Part shown: positions 1 to 60,702 of the stretch, piece after piece
Position numbering within the stretch: the first letter of the stretch is position 1
Layout of the letters: the number at the start of each line of letters is the position of its first letter
From: Owenia fusiformis
Lineage: Eukaryota > Annelida > Polychaeta > Sabellida > Oweniidae
DNA length: 64,000 nt
Direction: 5' to 3'
Assembly: GCA_903813345.2 (NCBI GenBank)
Contig: CAIIXF020000010.1
Location: 10,656,349-10,720,348, forward strand
Notes under the pieces: model-generated
Databases searched by the model: none
What the model was told of the DNA's origin: nothing
Seen by the model: the letters and a program-made list of their open reading frames with translations, nothing else
Position numbers and translations under genes: made by a program

Positions 1-1605
1 GGCAAAACTGTAAGTACACAAAAGTGCCTCCTCCCTTCATATCACAAAACCAGTTTTGGGAAATTATTATGCTTTCCATAAATGGGTTGCAGGAATACTA
101 TTGGATTCAGCTGCCTATGCCAAGAGCTATAAATACTTTTGACTTTTTCAAATAAAAAAATATAGAAAAGAATGGTTGGTATAGTGCAAAATAAGATGAT
201 ATGACTAATATGGCATTATTTTTGCTTCTTTATTCTTTAAATTCTAATATATTCGACACATGGAATATTTATATTCGCTAAATCAATTTTTCATTCGGTA
301 AAGACATTTATATATTTGTTACAGTGAATTAAGTTTTCAAAATAGCCAATGTATTAAATCACTTAATACTATGTGCATTAAATTACATATTTTATTCACT
401 AAATGATATATCTTTTGCGTAAACTGTTATATGGTATTCCTTAAGAGTAACACATATATGCACAATATCAAATTTCTATTTTAACCCTTACCGAAATAAG
501 TTTTTCTATCTTTACCAAATGATTTATTTTTTAATGACATAGTTAATGCATTTTACCGAAAGCTTATTTGCTATTTACCGAATGCAATAACACAATATTC
601 GATAACTTTCGTTGTTGTTTGATATTTTGTCACGTGACCTCGAGTTTTGCAAAATGGCCGCGCAACTATTCAACATCGTTTTCATATATCACATGACTGA
701 AAGTCTCGTAAAGTCTCGAAAAAAATAACGAAATTTATCGAATGTGGCATTCGGTATTTACAGAATATAAATAAGTTAAATACCGAATGTTTAAATATAA
801 TCAATTGAACTAATTGTGCCGCTGCATCACACAAATACATGTTTAAATATCAAATGAAAATGCCAACACAATGAACAAGTGAAACTGTTCTGCGAATATA
901 AATTGTATAGCTTATTATATTCGATAAAATAAAAGACATTTGATAGATTGGGTAAAGGTTTTGGTAAATTGTTTGTTTTATTTGGTATACATTGAATATT
1001 TAATGTACCGAATAAAGAAGCAGTTTAAACACCATAGACTAAAACCTATTTTAGTTGGACCTGCTTAAAGTGTGGCATGTTCCTATTTAGAGGTTCTGAC
1101 ATTATGCAAGTTTTATGATTAAAGGCTAAACAAATTGACTTTTTACCACATTTTCTAAATCATTTTCCATACATTATTACTTATTACTTATTTATAATCA
1201 GTAAAGCTACATTTTCTAAATTATTTTCTATACATTATTACTTATTTATAATCAGTAAAGCCTGTCTAAATGGAACTTATTGCGTAAAATAGTGTTCTAC
1301 TAGAGAGGTGTTAAACTTACAGAGATTGGTATTACATTAAGAAAAGTGTATTCCAGAGGTATTCCATAATATAGGGTTAACTGTATTCAATGAAAAACAA
1401 TAATATGGTATTCTAACCCTAACTTTATCATTTACATAGGGGGGATGTTTATGGCAAGCCTAAAGATGCATCTGATCCAAAGTGTGGAGATTGCCCTAGG
1501 GGTAAAAGATGCTGCAAAGTCAAGAGAGGAAGTAGAGAAATCTACAAGTGTAAGACTAAATGTCGGAAATCAGACGTACAGCCCATACCCATGCATGTAA
1601 CATGA
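1..1605 (+). CDS. 3' end of a small cysteine-rich, probably secreted protein gene (partial)
   Basis: Positions 1-9 look like the tail of an exon because a consensus donor GTAAGT starts at 10. The next exon begins at 1440 after the acceptor ending tttacatag. Only one frame is open there; it runs about 55 codons to a TGA at 1603-1605. The encoded tail is basic, with cysteines spaced C-x2-C-x5-CC-x10-C-x3-C (DCPRGKRCC, then KCKTKC). This resembles the C-terminal half of a WAP/four-disulfide-core module, but the match is too short to assign. AATAAA signals at 1642 and 1682 fit the end of a plus-strand transcript. The gene converges tail to tail with the FERM gene. The beginning of the gene is outside the window and its function is unknown. 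Confidence 0.5.
223..1022. mobile_element. About 800-bp element with 13-bp inverted ends and recurrent CCGAAT motifs
   Basis: The ends TGCTTCTTTATTC (223-235) and its reverse complement (1010-1022) bracket an AT-rich segment in the intron of the Cys-rich gene. At least seven TACCGAA or ATTCGG motifs occur in both orientations (near 292, 487, 552, 575, 742, 781, 1005). The centre (620-665) holds a CpG-bearing patch with CACGTG and AAAATGGCCGCG. No target-site duplication is obvious. Most likely a non-autonomous DNA transposon. Confidence 0.4.
1440..1605 (+). CDS. Terminal Cys-rich coding exon
   Basis: The exon has an AG acceptor at 1438-1439, its first base completes a split codon, and it stops at 1603-1605. 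Six cysteines and many Lys/Arg residues sit in the first 40 codons, which is typical of a disulfide-rich secreted domain rather than a cytosolic protein. Confidence 0.55.
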
Positions 1606-1641
1606 AAACAACTGAACAAAGGGCAACATTCATGAACTAAA

Positions 1642-1687
1642 AATAAAATATCAATTTCAAATGTTGGCTCATTGAATAGAAATAAAT
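1642..1687 (+). terminator. Polyadenylation signals of the Cys-rich gene
   Basis: AATAAA occurs at 1642-1647 and again at 1682-1687, 37 and 77 nt after the stop codon. This is a normal position for cleavage and polyadenylation of a short 3' UTR. Confidence 0.4.
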
Positions 1688-2130
1688 ATTTATGACCATT
1701 CAACGATTTGAGTTACATGTTTTTGATGAAAGGTTAGATTTCAATTCTTTATGTGAAAACATGAGCATATATCCCAAAATTCATCAAAATTCCTATTTTT
1801 GTAAATATGGAAAAAATTCTTATCATGTGTTATGCAAGACAAATATAAAAATAATATTTTTTCAGCACATAGTTCATTTGGGAGTTATGGTTGCCAAAAC
1901 TATGTAGCCCGGAGCATCAATTAAGAATACGAATTATAATGTAATTATAATTCTTATTATACATGCTGTATTTTTGTATGCCCAAGGTGCTAGTGAATTG
2001 CGAGATATTTTAATGAGTTTTCACCCCAGGTTGGACTAAAAAGAACAATAAGCCCTGAAGGACTCGTGTGTTTTCAACAAAAATAGCTTATCCAAACACA
2101 CTTACACTCACATAATTATTTTGAAAGACA

Positions 2131-51757
<49,627 letters not shown>

Positions 51758-52100
51758 AGTGCTTATTTCCAAAGATATTACCCTAAATATCGAAATGGAA
51801 ACAACAACCTGCTTCGCAGCAAATTAATTAGGTCAATTGAATAGCCTCGTTGTCGCCGGAAATGATTCAGCTGTATTAGCTTATTAGATCACAGAAAATG
51901 TATTTCAACCCTTCTTTCTCGTGTTTATATAGTTGAAATAAATTTATCCTTCATAAAAATAAATTATATTCTCTCAAATAAAGAAATTTTACAAGTTTAA
52001 ATAATGTGTCGAGACTATAATCAATCAGCCTCGTTTCCAAAGTAAACAGACCCGCCCACATTTGAATATTAGTGTCTAGCATCAATGCATGTTACCTTCT
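51758..52100 (-). promoter_or_regulatory. FRMD3/FRMD5: Probable 5' UTR and promoter region of the FRMD-like gene
   Basis: Upstream of the start codon the sequence carries scattered CpGs (gttgtcgccgg, gtgtcgag, acccgcccac) against a CpG-poor background. No TATA box stands out. The transcription start cannot be placed from sequence alone. Confidence 0.35.
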
Positions 52101-52194
52101 AAGCAGGCCTTCTATATTATATTATTTGCTAAAGACTCGAGTATGGTAAATGCATACCAGCTTCCCCTATTCCCTCAAATGCAGTCACTGTGGC

Positions 52195-52219
52195 TTATCC
52201 CGTTCCTGGAACGGGATAA
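52195..52219. repeat. Perfect 25-nt palindrome
   Basis: TTATCCCGTTCC, T, GGAACGGGATAA: two 12-nt arms with a 1-nt centre, about 440 bp upstream of the FRMD start codon. It could bind a dimeric factor or be a foldback remnant. Confidence 0.7.
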
Positions 52220-54536
52220 ACTGTGGCCTCTTTAGATGCTAGTGGTTGTATAGTCATTAGTGTTATGACATGTTACTTAAGTGTTTTGCAGTTCTTTTTT
52301 GTTCAGTCTCATGTTTTGTTTTATAAAACCCTGAACCAAGAGTTCTACAAATTAAAGACAGGATGTTTCTCTAGAAGTGCCACCTATCTGTTTGGATTGG
52401 AATAGAACCTCTTTGATCAAGGATTTTCAATTCTTTTTTGATGATAATTGAAATTATTTCCATCTCGAGCTATGTGCTTGTACCATTTTTACATCAAGCG
52501 CTGGATTCCAATTTAGTTTTTTCATTTAAAGTGGCAACAAAGAATATTAGAGTGTAAATCATGTTTAAGAAGCATTATTTTCAACAAGCAATATAGTGAA
52601 AGTGTTTCTAGAGACATATACCAATTGATATAAAAGCAGAACTTCTACCTGAAATATGATTGAACATAACTGATCTGAAAATATAAAGGAACCCAGTCTC
52701 TAACACTGATTTGTATATACCATGGGCTTTCTCTTGAAAGCGGCCATGTATATACTTAGTACACCTGAATTGAAAAAAATCAGAACAAATATTGAACCTG
52801 TATCTTGCAACACCAATTGGCTCAATAGACTTTGATATAAACTTTCTTTTCAGTTTTAAACATATTAAGGAAACAAATATGGTAAGGGGACGCATCAAAA
52901 GGGAGGGTTCAAAGTAATTTCAGTTTGCTATCCAACAAATTTCTAAGAATTAAAGTTAAAAATGATCTAATTATAATCAGATCATTTTTAGAAATAAATT
53001 TTCAAATTCTCAAACCGGAAGTCCGCTATCAACGTTCATGGTATTTAGTTTTTTGGGGGGTCAAACTCACAATTAAATTTATCATGTTTATTAGTTTTCC
53101 ATCCGACATCGACTTTTTGATGCCTCCCCTAAGGGAATCGATCATCTTTAAAAAGTATAACTTTCCCAAAAATCATTTTATGAAAATGATGCATTGAAAT
53201 TGAGGCTATTTACTGATAAGCAGTTCTACTTTATGACAAAGGCAAGTGGCACAATGAATGTCATTGTCATTGTTATATCAATTGAACTCAATTTCACTAT
53301 GGGGTCTTTAGGACAAGTTTAGGTGTAATGAATTCATTCATTTTTTCCAGTTTTCCTTAAAGGGATAAACAGTAGGTCATGATGTCATAATCACGTTTTA
53401 TTCAAAATAAGTTTAGCAACACAATGCTGTAATGAATAACACACAGACCAAGTCATCATATATTGTATCTCTTTATTTACAATTCCATAGAAATATACAC
53501 TATTTATATTCAATAAGTTATATTACAGTATTATTTAGGACGGCAATTATTTCACAGATCTATGAGTGAATACAAGAGTATTGTTTGGAAAATGGATGTC
53601 ATGGCAGCATGACAAAACATGACAATTTTGGTGCATGGTGGACACAACTATATCTATTTTTTAGTATAGACAAGATGCAGATAGGATAGAGATCCTTCTT
53701 TGTACAAAAATCTGAGTATCTCATTTCTAAAAATATGCCATTTCAAGTGTAAAACCTTTATTCGTTGAATCAACTTTCACAGGAAATATAACAAAATGAA
53801 ATCAATATTTCAAAATCCTAGATGTTTTCATGGAACAAATAAGTTATGCATGTTTGGGATTGAATCTAGATTTTACATCATTATCTTGACCATGTAAAAC
53901 CATCAGAACTATGAGACCCATAATTTTATATTGTCAAAACTGTTTTCTCAAAATCAGGACACAAATATTTTTCTTTTAATATATTTTTAGTCCCTAAGAT
54001 CTAATGGTCTATCCGCTTCCCTAGTGCCTGGAATGATTTAGAAGTTTGTGCCCTCCATCTCAAAAGTCAATGTAGGACTATTTACTTTATTTCCAGATTT
54101 GTTAATTAATGCCGTCTTTTCTGACTACTATATTTGGAAATGTTGGTATACATTGTCTTCATTTGTAAAATTCTAACCCATATTGAATTATAATGTTCTA
54201 ATGGATAAGTAATGAATGAGGAATGCACTTATTAATACCAATGCCAGAAAGGCTGAGTATAAAGGCCCATATAAAATTATTATTCCTACATTGACCTTAC
54301 AAGATGTTCCCTAAATAAATAAGCCTCTAACAGATTTCAAAATGGCAGGAGGGACAATATCCCCACCATAGTTCAAAATGGATGAAGTCTGCAGATATTT
54401 TTACAATTCAAGGACGGAAAATAAAGTTGGTGCTTCCTCTAATATTCCAATAAAGGAATTAGAGGAGAGTGGATTATTTCAATATCCCCTCTTGGGATAA
54501 ACGACAATCCTCTCCAAACTGTAAGCACTAGTAAAA
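52220..54536. other. Intergenic between FRMD 5' end and IFT57 3' end
   Basis: Both genes are on the minus strand. The segment includes the IFT57 3' UTR of unknown length; minus-strand AATAAA occurs at 54086-54091, about 450 nt past the stop. No other gene was recognised; the short frames here look like chance. Confidence 0.45.
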
Positions 54537-54709
54537 TCAATACTCATTATCATCCATGTCATTGTCCATATTATTTGTTATTTTATTACTGTTTTTGCTT
54601 TTTAATCGTGCCTGTAGAAGTACATGTTCCACTACACCCATACGAATCTCCATCTGTGTGATCTCCTTCTTAAGGTTCTGTAACGCTTGCTTTATCTTCA
54701 CAAGTGGTG
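54537..54709 (-). CDS. IFT57: IFT57 exon 9 (terminal)
   Basis: Encodes PLVKIKQALQNLKKEITQME, then IRMGVVEHVLLQARLKSKN and an Asn/Asp-rich tail ending DDNEY; TGA at 54539-54537. Confidence 0.95.
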
Positions 54710-57700
54710 CTGAAAATGTGCAAAATTTCGCTCATTAATTAATATTCAAAAATCTACATTTTTTAAAAACAACACAAAAATGGCACATGTGATAGGGAAA
54801 TTCAAATCTCACAATGACTAATTCATGCAGTTGTATATTGGTTATTTATAAGGTAACATAATGAGGGGGGGGTTATTGAATTATAATGGGTTATTTACTA
54901 GAATAATGGGGATTTGAGAGAGTTGAGACATATTAAGGCCTCCAATAGACTCCACAAGTTGCCAATCCAAGTGCAATGTCTGAATATGTTAAGCATGCAA
55001 GGTAATATACAGAAGCGAAATGAAACAATTGAAATGAACTCACTTCCATCTGTCATGCTAGTCCCCCTCTCTTCCATTTGCATCTTGACTTGATCAAGTT
55101 CATCTGTTAGCTAAAACACACAGAAACGACAATTCAAAATCATAACTCAAATGTACATGTACAAACAAATGATCAATGTTTTGCCTTATTTCAGTTTTTC
55201 TTTGTTCTTATAAATAAATGGGGCGCTAGTAAAGATCTAGATTGCTAGAGCTATGTCTCCACCTCTGTAGCATTGCATCGTTTGCACAAAAATTGTATTT
55301 CATTCACTATCAATTTTTATCCTTGATTTTTAAAATGAGAATCAGTTTATAGATCTATATGACATGTATCATACATTTAATAAAACCTTGTATCAAATGT
55401 TCAAAAAAGGTTGAAAAAATCAAAAAAAGAAATACGTGACAAGAATCAAAATGGGTCACAAACAAGGCAAAATTGTGTAATTCTATTAAGAGAATATAGG
55501 TAAATATTAAATTGTTGAGTTGATGGTCTTATTAATACATTGTACTTTTGCAAATTGTGAAGCAATATTCCCAAATTATAATAATAAAAAACATTGCCTA
55601 GTCTATTGCTAGTTGTGAAGATCACTAATAAAGGCAAAAAATATGGGTTTGAAAGAATTATTGCTGCAGATACCGCAAAAACTTACCTCTGCAAGTGTTC
55701 TGGTTCTTTCAGTGACTCCTCCACTAGCTTGTCTATATCTCTCCTTAGCTTCTGCCAGTTGATCCTGCATCGCCCTGAACTCATGAAGATGATGTTCAAG
55801 CTGGTTGTTAATATATTTCTCTCTACTACCTATCTTTTCTAATGTCTTTGAGATTTCATCGTGGAGTTTGTCTAGATAAACTTTGGTTTCTTTCAGAGAT
55901 GTTTCAATGCCCCCTTTGTGTTGATGCATTTGGTCTATGTGTACCCTCCAGTCCTGGAATGATAATTATTACTTCAGGCCAGAGTAAAAAATGAAATATT
56001 TATAGGATAAGACAAGATGAATTTTGGAGTATCAAGACTTTTTATTTTGCTTGTTTCATATTTCAAGAAATTTCAAATGAATGGATATCCTTCTTTATCA
56101 CATTGTTCAAATGTATCAAATAGAATTCAAAACTTGAGGAAATAACTGTCAATTCCAATCAGTGTCTTTTCGTTAAACTTTTGAATTTTCTGATTATTTG
56201 TTTCTATCATTTATACATATACAAGAATAAACCATGTAAAGTTTATGTCACTTCCTGACTCACTTTATTATCTGTCCGTATAGTGACTTTGAGTTGTGGT
56301 TGGACTCTCTCTACTTCAAGTTTCCAATCAGCTGCATTAGTATTGGATTGCATGATCTCCTCTGGCTTTGTGCTCTCAGCATTTTCCTAAAAAATAACAT
56401 ATTGTGTGAATCCTGTTATATTGGGTATATAAGAAGTGGGTCAGATTAATTCAATCCTAGATTTATCAGGTCAGAGCTCGGTTGAGTAGTGACAATCAAT
56501 TAAAGGGAACTTGAGCAGTTGAGGCTGTCAACTCATTCTCGGGCTCATTCTGAACTTTGCCTAGGAAATACATGTATGATTTGAACATTGTAATTTTTGG
56601 GTTTCCACCAATCAATCCCAAGCCAGATCTTAAAAGCTGCATCCAATACAGCAATACTGTAATAGTGGAAGTTTCTCAAAAGACATATATAGATCTGTAG
56701 GGTGTTTGTATGAATTTACAATTAAATCTAACTACCTGGTTTTTCCTCATTTTCTTGAGGTCATCAAGGCCAAGAATATTCTCTTCCTCTTCAAAGTCCT
56801 CATCAATGTCTTCCTGCATCTCCTCTTCTACCTTGTTCAAGTCTAACTCAGCATCATCATCTTCTATAACATCTTCTTCAGTCTCTTCCTCGGGATACAC
56901 AGGCCTACATGCAGAATTTTTTATAAGTAAGGTATTTATTGCAGGTTTCAAGTTTTTAAGACATTCATTCTTGCCACTATCTTGGACTGACTGAGAGACA
57001 AATGGACAAATCAATGTTAACTAAAATGGCTGAAAATAAAAAACGGATATAATTCTGATCTATCATGACATAATGAATTTTTAATGTTAAACATGTCAGA
57101 CATCTGCCTTTTTTAATGTAACAGTGACAGGGGTAACTTCGTGTTTATCAAAAATTGGCTTCATAAACATGTGCAACTACCCCTGTCCCCTCCCCCAAAA
57201 TAAAATATTCTTGAGATGTTTATGTTTACAAATTCAAAAATAGCTTAAAGTAATGAGAGTACCAACTGAGATCCCCAAAAATATATAAACTCATAAATTC
57301 ACATTAATTCTGTCATTTAGACTATGCACAGTAAAGATTATAATAACTCACATTTTCCATGAAAAATTGGCTGTTTTGAGGGCCTCATTTGAGAAGCAGT
57401 CTAAGACATAAATACATTGCTCTCCACAGCCTGTCTTCAACTTAGAGGGTGGAAAGTCTACTCCATGGCCCTGAAAGAACAAAAATATCATCATTTAGTA
57501 GTGATTTTTCTATAAATCACATTATATTAAACCTAACCAACAAGAATCTTATATTACATCTAATTGTATGACTGACAAGAAAGAACCAAACTAAAGTTTA
57601 GGTTTAATAAAAACATAATGTCACGAAGTCACAGGCTAAGTGCTGGTATCTGGTTTAAGATGGTTATACCTTGGGGGGGGGGGGGGGGGGGATTATAACT

Positions 57701-58563
57701 GGATTCACAAGCTATGTATCACCTTCCATAGCCAGTTTTGTGAAAGGGGGTTTCACTTTTCCAAACAATTCGGGAGGTTCGATTTTTGACAACTCTGGTC
57801 CAAAATCAATGGAAGAATGCTCAGAATTGTTAAAAACTGCATGATTTTGAAAGAATTGTTGGGCAAGGCTCGAACCCCCCCCCCCCCCCATTTATTTTAC
57901 ATGTACTTACAAAACCTCTGAGCTCTTCTAGGATACTAGAGATGGTAGCATTGGGATCATCATACTGCAAATAAATGGTAAACAACACATTTAAAAATTT
58001 ACGGTATAAAATAATATGTAAATTATATATACGTGTACAAGTATGCAGATTAAGCTATTTTTGAACTATTTCATACAAGCATTCACTAGATGAAAATACA
58101 TTTCTGAGAAATATAAAATGAGTGCTACAGGTTACATGCATTGTTTTGCTCATGATGTGCAATAAATAAATAAAGTTGTTTACCTCTTGCGGCTGGTCAA
58201 ACTGTTTACCAGATACCCTCAGTAGCCAGGCAGCCAGGGAGGTGAAGTTGTAGAACTGTTCACCAGGGTTGGTAGGTATTGCAAAGTAGTGTCTGAAACA
58301 AAGGGGAACATCAGATAGACATGCTGAGATTTTGTAAATAAAGAACAGGTGAGTCTATTATATAAAGTTTAAATAAACAAAAATCACATGTACCTTGAAA
58401 ATGGTTTAAATCCTAACTGACGGCAGAATTCTTCTTCATAATGAAGAAGCTTTAGTTTGTCTATCATGTCTTCCATTTGGACAAACATCTGATATGCTGC
58501 ACCGGGACCAGAGGATTCACCCTCCATATCATCCCCACGCCTACGCTCATCCCCATCAGCCAT
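54537..58563 (-). CDS. IFT57: Intraflagellar transport protein 57 (complete, 9 coding exons)
   Basis: Exons on the minus strand: 58563-58394, 58292-58184, 57964-57911, 57470-57352, 56904-56736, 56386-56264, 55953-55687, 55110-55044 and 54709-54537. They join in frame to 416 codons plus TGA, close to the vertebrate length (429 in human). Landmarks: MFVQMEDMIDKLKLL and FCRQLGFKPFSRHYFAIPTN (residues about 28-70); QFYNFTSLAAWLLR; KTGCGEQCIYVLDCFSNEAL (CH-like N-terminal fold to about 150); an acidic E/D block (about 152-200); then a long coiled coil and the terminal APLVKIKQALQNLKKEITQM..EHVLLQARLK. IFT57 is a peripheral IFT-B subunit that works with CLUAP1/IFT38, IFT20 and IFT54 in ciliary assembly. 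The start ATG follows a probable 5' UTR acceptor by 19 nt. The gene is divergent from TTC12. Confidence 0.96.
55044..55110 (-). CDS. IFT57: IFT57 exon 8
   Basis: Encodes LTDELDQVKMQMEERGTSMT DG, preserving phase into exon 9; the LxxELxxVKxxMEERG block is diagnostic. Confidence 0.95.
55687..55953 (-). CDS. IFT57: IFT57 exon 7 (coiled coil)
   Basis: Exactly 89 codons; encodes DWRVHIDQMHQHKGGIETSL through IGSREKYINNQLEHHLHEFR to TERTRTLAE, a heptad-rich coiled coil used for IFT-B partner binding. Confidence 0.96.
56264..56386 (-). CDS. IFT57: IFT57 exon 6
   Basis: Exactly 41 codons; encodes NAADWKLEVERVQPQLKVTI then RTDNK, the conserved WKLEVERVxPQLKVT block of IFT57. Confidence 0.95.
56736..56904 (-). 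CDS. IFT57: IFT57 exon 5 (acidic linker)
   Basis: Encodes PVYPEEETEEDVIEDDDAEL, a long run of Glu/Asp, then ILGLDDLKKMRKNQ. It corresponds to the acidic linker between the CH-like domain and the coiled coil. Confidence 0.93.
57352..57470 (-). CDS. IFT57: IFT57 exon 4
   Basis: Encodes GHGVDFPPSKLKTGCGEQCI, then YVLDCFSNEALKTANFSWK; ends with two bases of a split codon before GTGAGT. Confidence 0.95.
57665..57895. repeat. Degenerate CAGGCCCGTAG-family copy with G and C runs
   Basis: Between IFT57 exons 3 and 4; bounded by a 17-18-nt G run (57673) and a C run (57876). Contains aaaactgcatgattttgaaa, as in the 59849 copy. The terminal inverted repeats are lost. Confidence 0.5.
57911..57964 (-). 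CDS. IFT57: IFT57 exon 3 (54 nt)
   Basis: Encodes YDDPNATISSILEELRGF, phase 0 on both sides; the block is conserved in all IFT57 proteins. Confidence 0.94.
58184..58292 (-). CDS. IFT57: IFT57 exon 2
   Basis: Encodes HYFAIPTNPGEQFYNFTSLA and AWLLRVSGKQFDQPQE. Acceptor tttcag, donor GTAAAC. Confidence 0.95.
58394..58563 (-). CDS. IFT57: IFT57 exon 1 (coding start)
   Basis: ATG at 58563-58561; encodes MADGDERRRGDDMEGESSGP to KPFSR. Donor GTACAT. A tgttgttgtag acceptor at 58583 shows that the transcript probably has an upstream non-coding exon. Confidence 0.93.
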
Positions 58564-58672
58564 CTTATATAATTACAGGTACCTACAACAACAATCAGTA
58601 TTTGCATTTATGAATCAGAATACTAGTATAGTATTGGCTAAAATGTTAAAAATAGGATCCTCATATTATAGC

Positions 58673-58915
58673 AGTGGTGCACTTGGATCTAGAAATTAAC
58701 AAGGGGGGGGGGCAAATTTTAAGAAATTTTGGGCCCCTAAAACCAAAACATAGACCCAGATTTTGAAAAACTAAGGCCCCTTTTTTGATAAATTGGCCCA
58801 TAAAAGGCCAAATTATGCCCAAAAAGGCCCATTTATTTGTTGCCCTACAAAATTTTAGGGCCCAACAAAATTTCTGAGCCCACTAAAGGGGGGGGGGGCA
58901 GGCCCCATGCCCCAC
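58673..58915. mobile_element. Degenerate copy of the 45.1-kb MITE family
   Basis: gggcccctaaaaccaaaaca, gacccagattttgaaaaact, ttggcccataaaaggcca and aattatgcccaaaaaggccc are the reverse complement of the interior of 45093-45296. G runs at both sides (58706, 58889). Confidence 0.55.
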
Positions 58916-58948
58916 CATAAGAACAACAACACAAGAAATGTTCTAATC

Positions 58949-59343
58949 TAGAGTCCATTTCACTGCTTCATTTCGTCAGTAGAACGGCAAAAATAAGAAA
59001 TTGGGAGACCATTGTGCAATAATATATGGAAAAGTATATTCATAATGTACATGAATGACATTTGTATATTTCAGATTTTTTAGTTTTTTGTGCAATAAGC
59101 CTGTGCCGTCTTGTAATTTGAAGAATTTCAGCCATGTTAATCTTATTGAAAATAACATGGCAGAGAAACATCGAAATATAAGAGGCCACACGCTTTATAA
59201 GCCAAACTAGAAGCAATCCAAGATATACAAATGTCATTCATGTACATTATGAATATACTTTTCCATATATTATTGCACAATGGTCTCCCAATTTCTTATT
59301 TTTGCCGTTCTACTGACGAAATGAAGCAGTGAAATGGACTCTA
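58949..59343. mobile_element. Foldback MITE: perfect 121-bp inverted repeats around a 153-bp spacer
   Basis: Left arm 58949-59069 and right arm 59223-59343 are exact reverse complements as far as I can read. The outer ends are TA|GAGTCCATTTCAC and GTGAAATGGACTC|TA, which suggests a TA target duplication (included in the arm coordinates). The spacer has no coding frame. The absence of differences indicates a young insertion or recent arm conversion. Confidence 0.85.
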
Positions 59344-59848
59344 CCAACAGCAAAAAAGTTGCAGCTGTCTCAAATTGCAGTAATACTATACACTTCAATC
59401 TTTAAATCCAAACAAATGTCAGCCATGGATACAGGGATTATCTTGACGTCAGCTCCGAACTATTTCAACTTACAAGACAGGTAGTAATATATGAATGAAT
59501 GGGTAGAAAAAACATTTAGCTTTGGCTGTCATTGATCAGCAGCCACAGGGATTTCCTTGCATTTAAACTGAGTGAACTAATTTCCCAAGCTTAAATGATA
59601 ATGTTCCAGGGAAAAAAAGAAATATTCATGGCAGACATTTTGAAATAAGCTGAAATACTGGTGGATTCAAAAATTGAGTTGTATATTGCTGCAATTTAGA
59701 GAGCCCCAACTTTTCTGCAATTTGGAAACCATGGGCTTTCAAGAAAGTTGATAGTTCAACAAGTTAAACCTAGTCTGGGCCTTATTTATTATGGTTTCAT
59801 TAAGATTCGGGTTCTAACCTTTAGAAGGTAAGTCAGACTCCCCAGGCC

Positions 59849-60051
59849 CGTAGCCAGGATTTGCCAAGGGGGGGTTCAATTTTCAAAAATTTCCAGGGGG
59901 GGGGTTCACATTTGATAATTTTGCCCCAAATATTGCTAAAATCACTTGAAAAGTGCTCAAAATGGTGAAAAACTGCATGATTTTGAAAGAATTTTTGGCC
60001 AGGGGGGGGGGTTCGCCCGAACCCTGCGAACCCCCCCTGGCTACGGGCCTG
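59849..60051. mobile_element. CAGGCCCGTAG MITE, second complete copy
   Basis: Starts CAGGCCCGTAGCCAGG, ends CCTGGCTACGGGCCTG, flanked by CTCCC on both sides (5-bp target duplication). It is in opposite orientation to the 20764 copy. It lies about 240 bp downstream (in the gene sense) of the inferred IFT57 non-coding exon. Confidence 0.8.
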
Positions 60052-60287
60052 CTCCCAAACGTCAGCTAACTCTTATAGATCTATTTAGAATGTTAGCGAC
60101 GAACTCAGGCCATGAAAAAAATAGTAGGCTCATATTGATGTGAATGCAGCAATGGTTGAAATTAATGAATTAGATCTTCTCTAATGTCATGTGTTATTCA
60201 AATTGAATGACCAATGTATCAATTCAAATTGAATTCAAATGATTCAATGATTGAATGAAAATGAATATGAAAAGAAATCAAACAAAC

Positions 60288-60385
60288 CTGAATTGTGACT
60301 TCAATTCCTCTAAACGGAGAAATTCGGTGCTGGATTGACACGTCACCCAATTAGTCGTAAACGACGACTTTGAAAGTCAACTTGG
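60288..60385 (-). other. IFT57: Inferred IFT57 non-coding first exon (start uncertain)
   Basis: The donor CAG|GTTTG at 60287 matches the acceptor before the coding start. The segment has CpGs and a tcgtaaacgacgact inverted motif. The transcription start is placed only roughly. Confidence 0.4.
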
Positions 60386-60702
60386 CATGAGAATATAAAT
60401 GTATTAGGACAAAGTATTGAATTAAAATGGGAAAAATACCAATATTATTCTTTTCGAAAAAATTTCAGAAACTATGCAGAACCCGGATGAAGGTCATTGG
60501 GAGCAACAATTAAATAATTTTCACTAAAGTTTTTTTAAGAAATGTATTAGATTAATTTAATGTATTGCATTAATATTAGTAGTAATGTAGATCTGACTAT
60601 ATGAAGATACACAGAGAAAAGTTTGAATTGATATATTGTCTTTGAAATGGCGTAATATCGAATTATATGAAATAGTCTCGTTGACTGGCAACAGTACACA
60701 AT
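60288..60702. promoter_or_regulatory. Candidate bidirectional promoter of IFT57 and TTC12
   Basis: The two ciliary genes diverge from this segment of about 415 bp. CpGs are enriched near both ends. GTTGACTGGCAAC at 60680-60692 resembles an RFX X-box (GTTRCC, 0-3 nt, GGYAAC): the right half GGCAAC is perfect, the left half GTTGAC has one mismatch, and the spacer is 1 nt. RFX factors are the established regulators of IFT genes; occupancy here is inferred. Confidence 0.5.

Larger units (their letters stand above)
58583..60287 (-). other. IFT57: Probable 5' UTR intron of IFT57
   Basis: Bounded by a donor CAG|GTTTG at 60287 and the acceptor tgttgttgtag at 58583 (minus strand). It contains the ggtggatcca-family segment (58673-58920), the 121-bp inverted repeat, and a complete CAGGCCCGTAG MITE. 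Confidence 0.5.
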
